Source: Atopsyche davidsoni
Lineage: Eukaryota > Arthropoda > Insecta > Trichoptera > Hydrobiosidae
Length of the DNA: 64,000 nucleotides
Assembly (NCBI GenBank): GCA_022113835.1
Contig: JAILWY010000008.1
Coordinates: forward strand, 1,480,001-1,544,000
Reading direction: 5' to 3'
Below are positions 39,749-50,279 of this stretch, piece by piece; positions within the stretch are counted from its first letter, which is position 1; the number at the start of each line of letters is the position of its first letter. The position numbers and the translations under genes are program-made. The notes under the pieces are model-generated. The model did not search any database. It was not told the DNA's origin and saw nothing but the letters and a program-made list of their open reading frames with translations.

Positions 39749-42700
39749 AGCACGTGTGGCTTACGTGGCTTGGGAACATCGGGAATTATAAAACTCTGAG
39801 TAAGACCAGACAATCTTGGTAGGATTTTTCAGTGTGGTCACCCCTTTTGATAACACTGAAATATTTATTTGATAAAAATACGACATTTCACTGGAGCATG
39901 AACTTAGGATCTTTGAAAAAAGTATGTGTAATTACAACCAAGAGTAGAGTATTAAAATAATTAACGACCGCCAAAATTTTCGACAATTTTATTGTATAGA
40001 GGTAATTCAAAATATTGTCATATTATATGAAAATTTCACCAATTGTTACATAATAAAGTCACATTTAAGTTTAATCAATAAACAAACAAAGTAATTGATT
40101 CAAAGGCATCCATTCAAACTTTTCACCCGTAACGGTCACACCGAATTACCCCCGATGATTATCAATTCCTACCCCAAGGACGACCTCCCCGCATCGCGCA
40201 GCTTCAGGAAAGCTCTGCTGCACCCTAACTTTCCCCATAAAACACCTCAGGGGGCGATTGAGTCCCGCGACTTAGTTTTTCAGGAATCCTTCCTGAAGCT
40301 TTTCAAGTTTCTACCTTTTAAAAGGTTGGCTTTGCTGGAACAGTGACTTAACTTCGTAAAATTTACTTTTGTTTCCGATTGATTTGTCAAAAGGTTTATT
40401 TTTTTTTTTAAATAATAAAGTTTTAATAAAAAATAAGCTTTAAATAAATAAATAGATAATTGTAAAATTGTTGGTACATTTTAAAATTCTGAATGCTCAG
40501 TGTGCTATGTCATCTTTAAACAAGATCAAGAACAAATCTTTTGAAAGATTTATGTTTTTTAAGAAAAGTTTGCAAATCAATATTTTTTCAAGCTTGTTTC
40601 TTATTTTCAACGTTGCTTACTAAATCTGGGGGTGTGTTTTGAACAGTATTTGAAATAGTACGTTGTTTGTGTATTTGTAAGCGTATCATATTTTTTTGAT
40701 ATATATCACAGTAAAGGTATGCATTAGGGTTATTTTAATATGAATAAAAAACCAATTCGGTACGGTCTACTACCTCTCGCAAAAAAAACCTTCAATAAAA
40801 TTTATTTGTACGTATTTTTGAATAATATGATTTGGGTTCGATGTTTTATTTATTTTCGCGTATTTACAAAACAAAGTATATACATATCTTAACATTTGAA
40901 AGTTGTATTATATGTAAAATATTACCTCGCATCATTGCTAAGATAAATAGACCAAGCAATATAAATATGCCCCGCAATAGTTGTACTTTTTTCTTAATAA
41001 TATTTAGAATACTAGCAAATATTGAATATTCATCTAGCAAAACCCAAAGATATTCGTTTAATAATTGTGTACAACGATTTAAATTCTTAATTAGCTATAA
41101 TGTCTTAATTATTCAGAACATTTGGCAACGATACCTCATGGAGGTGTGTAATTCAAATAGTTATGTCTTTTTTTTTTCTTTTTGGGTCTCGGATTAAAAC
41201 TGTTTCACGATAAAATAAAAGAGTAGTTTTTGTATATTTTAAAAAAGTTAAAGATTATATTAAAATCTATATATAAAATTAATTTGGCCATCTGCATTGA
41301 GTACGGCTTAAATTTTGAGTGCGAAATTTTTTTTTCGTTCACGAAAAATCTATCAATTAAATGCTATTTTCAAAAGCTAGCACTGCACACGCCTCGCAGC
41401 CTGTGTTGGCAGTTGTATGTCGGTATATAATAGCATAATTTTTTTTTTCATACTAATGTAGTATTTATCTAAAATTTCAATTGCATCAAAGGGTATTTCA
41501 AATCAGTGTGTTAAATTCAAATGACGGTCTGAAATTATCAAGCTAAATTGAGTACAGTCCGATGCTTAGCTGCTAAATTGTTAACTGTTCTTTTTATGGA
41601 CGCGCTAACTGGAGACCTAATGGCCGAATGTAATTTGGGCAAATTACGTTTCCTCTTTAGATTACAGCGCGTAAAAAATAAACGTGAAATGATTCGCGGA
41701 AGGTTGTTCGTTTCATGATCCAAGCCTTATTTTTTCATTACTTGCTAATAGAGTAAGTACTATCGGCCTGTTTTAGAGTAATTGAAGAGCTGGTTGGAAG
41801 TATAGTGTGAAGTATTTCAACTCACTGGGTAAGCCCTGAAGTTATCACAAATCTTATATTTTTACTTAAAAGTATTACACATCAATCTACAAAGTATTAA
41901 TGAAATCGATTTACACATTAAGCTTCACGACAAACCTCTTATTTATTTTCATAGAACCAGTGGCATTTTAACTCATACCTTGGTGACTATTTCTGTACAT
42001 CAACTCAGGAATATAAATTCTACCAAGCTGTACTAGCAATGTAGTTTAAAACAACAAATTTTATTTTAATGTCTTGGTTTAAACAACAAATATTAATATA
42101 TCTAAATGGTTTAAAGATTGCAAACTTTTAATGCAAAGTGTTTTTAATTTTTAATCAAAATCGCATTGAGTATTAATTTAAAGAAAAATCAGATTTTAAA
42201 TTGACTATATTATGATTTCAATAATTGGGAAAAGAAAAATACAATTTTTTAAAGACTTAATGATTTTATTTTGTATGTAATAATTATAAACGTATATTAT
42301 ATTTTATATGCTGAAAAGAGTGCATGAAACAACCGTAAAATGGCTATGAATATGATACTATTATAAATAAGAAAAAAAAACATTTTTATTGCCACAAGTG
42401 ATTTCTGCACTGAATTCTGAGTATTTTTACTAACACGTAGGACAGATAAGGTATTTTAGTGTAGTTTAAAAAATAAATTTAATTTAAAATAGAAATACTA
42501 TCTTCTTAGACTAGGTGTTAGCATTGTTTTGGTCATTTTTCAAACATATTCTTAAAAACGCTTTTGTCTCAGGCCTTTCAGGAGGACGTAAACCGATGGC
42601 GTCCACGTTTTGAAAAATGTACCGTACATTGCCATCGTGAAACACTCACCTTCACCTTTGTCTTAAATTTACCATTAAGTATTCATCCACTATGGTTATT

Positions 42701-42986
42701 TTTGATAAATAATTTAATTTTGATAAATGATTTATAATCCAATTATTAAATCTTGCAGTTAAATATTAAAAAAATCAGATTTTTGTAGTTGTATTGGATG
42801 TGCTTGCTTTTACTAAAAAACTGATATATTACTACAAACAAGGTATAAATGTGCATAAAAAGCCATTAAGCTACTCGACAGATGAGTTATGAATTTACGA
42901 AAATAGATTTTTCACTTAAATACAAAAACATATTAGGTACCCAAAAACTGTAATAAATTTACAAAAATACATTAGCTACTATAAAT
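39749..42986. other. Gene-free interval with unrecognised frames
   Basis: Plus-strand frames at 40095-40346 (83 codons, GC-richer), 40832-41197 (121 codons, Ile/Phe/Asn-rich) and 41533-41718 (62 codons, no ATG near the start) show no family motif I recognise. The last is open on both strands. GC-richer patches lie at about 40110-40350, 41540-41720 and 42560-42680. Confidence 0.35.
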
Positions 42987-43361
42987 AGTATGTCTATTTT
43001 TTGGATTGAACGTCAATCAAGTGCGTATTTATTACTTATTACAGGTTTATATTATTATTAATATGATTAGGCCCATTAGTTCACACATAGAAGATGATTA
43101 AAAAAAATTTCAGAAAAATATCCTCGTGATTTGTGTAGGATTTGACCCACATCACCAGGCTTACAAGGCCGGTGTACTAACCATTGTACTAACGAACCAG
43201 ATTCATTGATCGAAATTTTTAACAATCATACTCTACATATGAACCAATGTGCCTAGGCCAACCAATATTTAGTGATTTGATGAAGCGTTTCAAACAAATC
43301 ACGATGATATTTTTCTGAGAATTTCTTTAATCATCTTCTATGTGTGAACTAACGTGCCTAA
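42987..43361 (-). mobile_element. tRNA-SINE with inverted tail (head-to-tail dimer hairpin)
   Basis: Contains the flanking module (AATCAAGTGCG, 43014-43024), then tail, tRNA-like head (minus strand, about 43198-43127, B box degraded to GGGTCAAATCC) and leader (to about 43275). A second tail follows in opposite orientation (43290-43361). Arms 43065-43138 and 43290-43361 are about 70 bp with scattered mismatches. Same architecture as 16295-16450, but with the complete head between the arms. Confidence 0.75.
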
Positions 43362-43799
43362 GTACTATAAATAGAACAAAAGAATCACAAGAACTACAAA
43401 TATATTTTAAGCTCACAAAAATAATGTAAAAATTAATAAGATTTTAACTCACAACAACTAAAAAGACTACTATAAATAAGAATAAAAAAATACAAAAAAA
43501 CAGTTTGTTACTCCGAACAAGTTATAAATTTACAAAAGCAGATTGGCCAAGAAAAGTCCTGAAATTAATGCGCCCCTCGGCAGTGATGGGGATAAGCTGG
43601 AATTGAGAATTCTTCGGTGTTTGCGCTGAAAGTTTTTCTGAAAATCTGGATTTGAACCGAGAGAATGTGAGCTTAAGCCTGCACCGTGATGAATCACCCA
43701 ACTTTACGCTCTTTGAATATGTCTTGCACCCAACAGTTGTCCCCGGAGTTATTTCTTTTGAAATTGAAAAAATAAAAAAATTATAATGATAAATTATTT
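43362..43799. other. Interval with a possible second tRNA-like B box
   Basis: The minus strand of 43648-43658 reads GGTTCAAATCC, a good RNA polymerase III B box, within a GC-richer patch (43550-43760). No matching A box is clear, so a second SINE type is only suggested. Confidence 0.3.
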
Positions 43800-43819
43800 A
43801 TTGCATATATGTTTAAAAA

Positions 43820-44342
43820 TTTATTAAATCTTATTTATATATGTCTATAATATATCAGTTTAGTTATGCATCTGATGATGACCTAGTCTATTTGGTCGAA
43901 ACTAGTCAAGCAAAAAATATAATAAACTCAAAGTGAAGACAAAATACAAAGCTACTTTTATCATTATAATAATGGATCTTCATCAATCAAATGCCTTGTC
44001 CCTCAACAAGATATATATGTTAATTTTGTGGATTTTACGTCAATCAAGTGCGTTTAAATTACTTTTACATGTTAATATTAATTATATGACTAGGCACATT
44101 TTTTCACACATTAAAAATGATTTATAGAAACTCTCTGAAATATGTGTATAATAATTGATTAAATCTTATTTATATATGTCTATTTTGTGAATTGAACTTC
44201 AATCAAGTGCGCTTTGATTACTTATGCAGGTTTATATTACTTACTAATATGATAAGGCACATTTGTTCACACATTGAAAATGATTTAAAGAAACTTTCAG
44301 ATAAATATCATCGTGACCTGTGTAGCATCCTACACAAGTCAC
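43820..44342. repeat. Cluster of partial SINE/module repeats
   Basis: The block AAATCTTATTTATATATGTC occurs at about 43827 and again at about 44161. AATCAAGTGCG modules occur at about 44043 and 44199, each followed by a GGCACATT...TTCACACATT arm (about 44092-44110 and 44255-44275). The cluster ends in a 13-bp hairpin GTGACCTGTGTAG / CTACACAAGTCAC (44313-44342), one mismatch, 4-nt loop. This looks like serial partial duplication of the SINE-family tail. Confidence 0.6.
43867..43913 (+). ncRNA. Hammerhead ribozyme motif, conserved core
   Basis: CTGATGA (43872-43878) is followed by one unpaired T, then helix II GACC (43880-43883) with GGTC (43894-43897), then GAAA (43898-43901), then CTAGTC with the GTC cleavage triplet (43905-43907). 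Helix I pairs TGCAT with AAGCA (one mismatch). Stem III ACTAGT is self-complementary and would work best in a dimer, as in minimal animal hammerheads. The extra T between A9 and helix II is unusual. No PLE coding sequence is adjacent. The motif probably marks the terminal repeat of a PLE family different from the GGAATTCC one. Confidence 0.55.
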
Positions 44343-45720
44343 GTATCATATAAGTAAATCTTTTTTGATAAAGCATATTTTTTGTTGTAAAAAAAATGTT
44401 TTAGGTAAACAATGGCAGTGTTGTTACATCCATACGCCGCATTTTAAATGTTACGAAAAATATTACCTTTTTAGAGTAACGGATGAACAATTTTTCACCG
44501 TTATTTAGCCCATTTAGAAATTCTCCATTATAATGCAATAGCTGCACCGCAAAATGAGCCCCTAAGTGTGCATTGTGTGCAGTTTTGACTACACTAACCC
44601 CACGGGCTATTTACAGAGGGAGAGTCTTCCTGAAACTGCTGCATTTTCAGGCTTTCAGCGGTCCGCGCTAGCCGCAGCCATTTTTCACAGCCCACTATGT
44701 CCGCCATTTTAATGCGCTCGTTCATACGAGTAAAAAAGCATGGCTGTGTTTTCACAGGGATGGCGTAAACAATGTTTAATTATGCAATACTTCTAAAAGG
44801 CTATACGTACTGATAATTACTCAATTAATATTTAAAAAAATATTTTTTTGTTTTATTCCTTAGCTTAAAAACTCATTGAATATCAACAAAAAAAAAACCA
44901 TTAAACTTACAACACGATTAAAGTTTAATGTCCGAATTTAATTTTAAATAAGCCAAAAATATATTAGTAATGGTAATTATTAAAATATTTTTATCTGAAT
45001 TGGTCGTTTTAAAGTATTAACGCTATTAGTATTATACTTAGAGAGTAATAAAAGCTCTGTACTTTACATTTTTATGGTCTGAAAATCCATTTACTTTTAT
45101 TCATATTAACATAATTGATATTAAAAAAAAAAAACATTTTTTTTAGTTTAACTTCTCGATGTTGGTAATACGAGTTTTATGAGATCAATTAACAACAGTA
45201 ACAAATCATAATATTGTTTTCAACAATTTAGTCAAAAATATTTTTATAAAAATGATAATTTCATCCGATAATCCACATTGGTCATAGTTTCAATAAATCT
45301 TTTTATCTAAAAGAATATTGTATATACAATGCAACCTGTCAAGATTATTAAATGAACAAGGAGACTCAAAAATGCAGGAGATTGTTACTACATATAATTA
45401 ATAAAATATTTAAAAACTTTTGCTATCGTTAAAAAAATTGGAATTTCCACAAAACGAATTAGATGGTGATTTTTTTAATATTCAATTATATCACTTTTTG
45501 TGAATAAATTATACAAAAACCACTGTATTCACCAGAAAATTACCTTCCGAGACTGTGACGTCATAATGTTGACATATCGAGTTATGACATTCCGCAGCAC
45601 AGCCTATATGGCTAAAATAACAATAAATTGATTTAAAGTTTATAAGAACCTTACATATGTTGAAATTTTATTGTACTCGTGTTAATAGCTTGAATAGCTA
45701 ATAGCTGGTGTTAAAAAAGC
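44343..45720. other. Gene-free interval with GC-rich patch
   Basis: A GC-richer patch at about 44490-44780 has GCCAT at 44677 and 44703 and TTTCAGG/CCTGAAA words. A CRE octamer lies at 45556. No coding signal before the LINE fossil. Confidence 0.4.
45556..45563. promoter_or_regulatory. CRE-type palindrome TGACGTCA
   Basis: Perfect octamer. One of four in the window. Confidence 0.4.
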
Positions 45721-45864
45721 AAGAGGTATCACATTTTTCGCAACAATAAGTATGGAATCCTCCAACTGATTGCTCAAGGAAAAATCGAAGGAAAAAAGTG
45801 CATTGGAAGACTGGTGAGACTGGTCCAAGAAATTGTCACCAACCTCCTGTGGCGAAAAGCTTGA
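45721..45864 (+). pseudogene. LINE reverse transcriptase C-terminal fossil
   Basis: A 47-codon frame without a start reads HIFRNNKYGILQLIAQGKI, then EGKKCIGR, and ends with a TGA. This matches the post-polymerase region of many arthropod non-LTR retrotransposons, 'H(I/V)xRxxKYxLLxLIxxGKIEGKRxxGR'. The usual RPRxxWLxxI continuation is replaced by LVRLVQEIV, so it is diverged. The frame is closed by a stop three codons upstream. No other part of the element was found. Clade not determined. Confidence 0.7.
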
Positions 45865-48428
45865 AAGGTGTTTAACAAGTTTTTAATCATCTTGTTATTA
45901 GTAATTAGCAGATTTATTAGAAGCACTTAACTATATAGGATTCACATTAAGCCACAAGCTCTGTCGCACAGATATAATGCGACATTATAATGGACCGGGC
46001 GAGTTTGTCGAGGAGGCTGTAGGCCCGGACCAATTTACTAGATGCACCATGTAAATTTACACAGCCGAACTATCAGTACTGAAAGATCTGAAATTTTTCC
46101 ATTAAACTTGGGAATACTCATATCTTTTCGGTTAATGTTTTTACGAAATCAGAGGTTTGTTTTAATAAATTAATAAATTATTTGAAAAAATAGTTTTCAC
46201 ATGATAAACCTACATATTTAAACAGAACAGAAAAAAATGTTAAATACTTAAAAAAAATTGAGTTTGCGTCATCGCTAACTTAAATTCTTTTCTTTGTTAT
46301 TTTATATGAAAAGAAGTAATTACAAAGGAAATACCTGGATGCCTTACTCAAAAACTGAACTGGTGGCAAAATTATTAAAAGAGATCAGGACCACCCATGG
46401 GTATTATTAAATTTATTTTATTTTATTCCATTATGGACATTATCAAATTCACACTAAAAAATCAGGTAAGGTTACGCTTTTCATACAAAAAATTAGAATC
46501 AGATTATCGTGTATATAACGAAACCTGACTTTTACAACAACAAAAATCGAAAGCTTTGTAATCAATTGGCACTGTTGAATTTTGAAGAATTTTCTATTGT
46601 TAAAATAATAATAATGGTAAAACTTTGAGCTTAGAATAATTTCAGTAATTCATGAAACATAAATATCCATTGAAAAAATACTTAAGTTTTAACAGTGGAT
46701 ATTTCAGTGAAATTCCAAAAGGTATCTCCGAATAGCCGATACTCATACATTAAATGTCCCTTAGTCAATTATATGGAAGATTTATTACCTCGGATGTCAG
46801 TGTCCGGAAATTTATTGTTAAAATGTAAAAGGTTACAGTTCTGGTCACCTACAGCCTTCCACAGCCCCCAGCAGCCCGCAATCTTTCTCGTTACGCGCGT
46901 CGGGTAGCTCATTATTTATTTTCAACGTCCTGAAATAACTTGCGTACAAAAAAAAAACGAATGTGTGACAAATAGCAAAGAGTAGTGGAAAATTATAGTG
47001 GATGTATCTACTTAAACTATTTTAAAAAAAAAAAATAAAAATGTTACTATCAAAATTAGTCACCAAACGATTTATTTTTTTTATAATAAAAAAATATTTT
47101 TTAGATATCTTTTTTTGAACCCACACTTCCATGGCCACAACTACTGGGAGAAAAAAAAATTAAATATCTAACAAAGTGGGTATTTCCACGCCTTGAATAA
47201 AAAAGTTCACCACTCACATAATCTTTGTAGGCCTTCATTTTTTCAGTTTCAGTTGTAACTCTGCACTCAAACATTTTCTCAACCACTATTTTTTTTTGAT
47301 TTGCTGTTTTTTTTTAATTTGAAACCCTTATCAGAACTGAGAAAAACCTGGAAAAAAAAGAAGATTTAAACATATTAGAGCCTGGCTCCGCACTGATAAC
47401 AAACGCAGATGAAAGTCACATAACTACAATCTCCTACATAACGACACAAATAACAAGTCAAGTTTGCAACCACTTGCTTATTAATATTTTAAAAAGAAAA
47501 TTTATTTGGATGCGATAAATCCATTTATGAAGGATATAAATGAATACGGATCGAAATATTTTCAGTCGTTAAACGTTACCCTCTCGTATAACGCTCCGTG
47601 TAAGAAATGCTTAAGAAATTAATTGTCGTTCTTATATTGTTGGCATCTGTCACTTGAGGTCGTTACAGAGTTTTATGTGGCGAATATAAAAAAAATCCTG
47701 CCGTACGTTTGAAACGCAGTTGTAAAAAATATCAATCCTGTGTTACATGTCGTTAAACGTGTATTTAATTGCGTTTTTTGAAACGTTTTATTGTTGATTC
47801 GTGATGAAACTTGAAATAATAATCTATAAATATAATTTATAGACTTTGAGTACAAGCTTGTTTTTTAGACTTATTTTTCGTTTAACCCTTTTTTCACAAA
47901 GAAGGTTTTGTGTTCTTTTTGGGTGACATAGTTTAAAATAAGTGTGATATTTGAGAATGTAAAATAGTATATTATAATTTCTGAAATATTTTAATGTACT
48001 CCAAAGGACTAAAAACAAGAATAAGTGACAACGAGCAAACAGTTGCAACATTAATATTTTACTATTTCTTTTACAGGTCCCATTTCAGTTGTTAATATTT
48101 TACGAGTTATTTCAAAATTTCAGACGCAGGGGTAGAAATAATTTGGGGTTTCATCACCGGACAACGGAGGGTGCAGTCCGGAGGCTTCGCGGGTCACGCG
48201 CCGGGGTATTACATATGCTCCTGTCATTCCACACGCGTGTACGGTATTTTTACGAGGTGGTTACAAGGCGTTCAGAGTTTTACAGAGCCTGCGGGTGCCG
48301 GCTTCAGGCATTAGCTGAAAGCACCGGCGAATGTGTTCACCGAGAGAACATCGCGCGTGATTCTAAACAAGATTTATCGTTGAAGTTACATCTCAGTTTT
48401 TTTTTCAAAAGTCACTTCAGCAAATAGC
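45865..48428. other. AT-rich interval with GC-rich patches
   Basis: Patches at about 45950-46050, 46790-46910 and 48120-48380. The last contains a 112-codon plus-strand frame (48089-48427), arginine-rich, with no motif recognised. It ends where the hAT element begins. Confidence 0.4.
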
Positions 48429-48436
48429 GTTTAGAT
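48429..48436. repeat. hAT target duplication, left
   Basis: GTTTAGAT, identical to 48988-48995. Eight bp is the hallmark of hAT insertion. Confidence 0.85.
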
Positions 48437-48987
48437 CATAGTTTCTCAAACTATTTTGTCCCGTAGACCCCTTGTCGAGTTGTCCTGTTTTACGTTGACC
48501 CCCTGCCTTGCTAATATTGAACTTTTACAACTTCAAACATATTTTTGACATCTTATATAGAACAACTCACTTTCATAGGGTTAACTGTACAGTGGGTTTA
48601 AAAATGAAAATGTTAAAATACATGTAAAGTTAATTATACCTTTATTAATTAAAAACCTACAAAATGCAAATATAGAAACATTCAGAAAATCAATATTTTT
48701 GACAGGGAATACTTGGTGAAATTCCATTTTAATATCTTAAATATAATAAAATACATTAATTAAAAACATACAAAATACTTCTATGCTTCAGGGCTTCGAT
48801 TTGTCACAAAGGTACAATCTGTGTTCGGTGCATTATGACATTTACGAAATGTCCAAATTTTGGTGATAACCTGCTTAAATGGGATCCACTCTCGTAAACC
48901 CCCATTTACAGTTCATGGACCCCCAATTTTATTTTTCACTGACATCGAACCCCTGGAAGTCGATATTGACCACTTTAGGAACCTCTG
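48437..48987. mobile_element. Non-autonomous hAT-type element, 551 bp
   Basis: Flanked by an exact 8-bp duplication. Terminal inverted repeats are CATAGTTTCTCAAA on the left and, reverse-complemented from the right, CAGAGGTTCCTAAA, fitting the animal hAT consensus CAGNGGTTCTCAAA. Sub-terminal blocks TAGACCCCTTG and GAACCCCTGG recall the 'gacccc' sub-ends of Charlie-like hATs. No transposase frame is present. It carries an internal PLE end-module insertion (48667-48754). It also contributes the tail of a spurious plus-strand ORF. Confidence 0.88.
48667..48754. mobile_element. PLE end module nested in the hAT element
   Basis: Contains AATCAATATTTTTGACAGG and ACTTGGTGAAATTCCATT, the PLE terminal module. 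Both sides carry ATTAATTAAAAAC-type duplicates (48644-48666 and 48755-48777, about 23 bp, two differences), consistent with target duplication on insertion. Confidence 0.75.
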
Positions 48988-48995
48988 GTTTAGAT
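48988..48995. repeat. hAT target duplication, right
   Basis: Second copy of GTTTAGAT. Confidence 0.85.
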
Positions 48996-49597
48996 CATCA
49001 AATCATATATTTATGAATTTCAGTTTAATACCATTGAGAAATTATCAGTATTATACAGTGAGGTCAAAACCTTGGAAAGTGAGTTGATACTTTTAATAAT
49101 AACAAGTTCAAGTATAAAAGTAATGCTTCATATCACAGTGAGAATACAAAGAATTTTCCTTGTAAGTATCCAATAAAAAGTAAATAAAGATATTCACGAG
49201 CATGGAAAATACTCTCGGAAATCTAGATCGGATATATTGCCTTTTTTATCAAATTCTTATTTGCACGACTTTTGACGACACCTACACTTTTAAATAACAA
49301 TAAATATTTTAGAGGACTTCTTCATTGTTTCATACGTGAATTGATCACAATAACGTATACGCGCAAAAATGCAGATTTATTAAAAAATATTACATAATAT
49401 TGTTGGTATAAGACGTTTCAATTATTCGCCTGTGTATAACAAACTGCCAGCTTTCTTTCATTACGCACTTTATGCGTAAAATATAAAAACTCCCCCTGTG
49501 CGCGGGCAACAATGAAGGAGAGGGCCGGAAGCCCTCCGTGTTTATGGCAGATCTTGTTTATGGTCACCATGCGTGGGAAGCACCCGCCGCTGCCTAA

Positions 49598-49605
49598 TGA
49601 CGTCA
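49598..49605. promoter_or_regulatory. CRE-type palindrome TGACGTCA
   Basis: Perfect octamer within ATGACGTCAT, in the most GC-rich part of the island, 27 bp before the CTCAC array. Confidence 0.45.
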
Positions 49606-49631
49606 TTTCCGTCAGCGCTACATCCCGCCTA

Positions 49632-49658
49632 ACCTCACCTCACCTCACCTCACCTCAC
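49632..49658. repeat. (CTCAC)n minisatellite, ~5 units
   Basis: Five consecutive CCTCA pentamers, preceded by CCTAA. GC-rich and therefore unlike the AT-type simple repeats elsewhere. Confidence 0.9.
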
Positions 49659-50092
49659 TTCGCTAATTGATTACCCTTTCCTGCTGAAATTTAAATCAAC
49701 ACTTTATTTTGTGATTTGAATATTTCTTCATGTTTACCTCCAGAAACTTCTTGGATAGCGTCATGCAAAAACTACACTAAACTTGATACAAAATAAATTT
49801 ATACATTGCTTTTAAAAACCCTTTTAGTTCATGTTTATAATCAAAAACAATATTCAGATATTATTGAATATATTGATATCAGGAAGTACGAGTTTGCTTA
49901 TACAGGTTTGATTGATTGAAGTAATAGGCAAAATCGTACTTCCTGTGAGACGGTCTTCACAAAAATCAATAATATATTTTACAAGTGCGTGTATTGGCTT
50001 TATTAAATAGACTTTAAAATAATAATATCCAGATCGGATTAAAATGCTTCACTCAGTACTTTGTGTTAAAAATCTAGTATTGCAAGTCACAC

Positions 50093-50279
50093 AATATTTA
50101 ATTGGCATAATAAGTACGTTGTTTTATTTATAGGATATGATTGTTAAAAATTCTTGCTTAGTACTAGTATAATTAGTAATGCACCGGCCATGTAAGCTTG
50201 GGGATGTGAGTTTAAATCCCACACAAATCACGATGATATTTTTCTAAGAGTTTCTTTAATCAATTTTCAATATTTGAAA
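50093..50279 (+). mobile_element. tRNA-derived SINE, head with 10-bp deletion
   Basis: Reverse-complement partner of 25499-25689, including the flanking TTTAATTGGCATAATAAGTA. The head lacks about 10 bp around TGATTCGTTG and the B box has become GTTTAAATCC. It is the more decayed of the pair. Confidence 0.75.

Larger units (their letters stand above)
48996..50092. other. Gene-free interval with GC island
   Basis: AT-rich except for a GC island at about 49420-49670 (CRE at 49598, CTCAC array at 49632). A 62-codon minus-strand frame over it (49418-49606) is not recognised. Confidence 0.45.

Noticed and set aside
40832..41197. 121-codon plus-strand ORF as a gene
   Set aside because: Ile/Phe/Asn/Tyr-rich translation of AT-rich DNA, no recognisable motif, and only slightly longer than chance expectation.
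48089..48427. 112-codon arginine-rich ORF as a gene
   Set aside because: It covers a GC island with a Phe/Lys tail from AT-rich DNA and no domain; GC richness alone lowers stop frequency.
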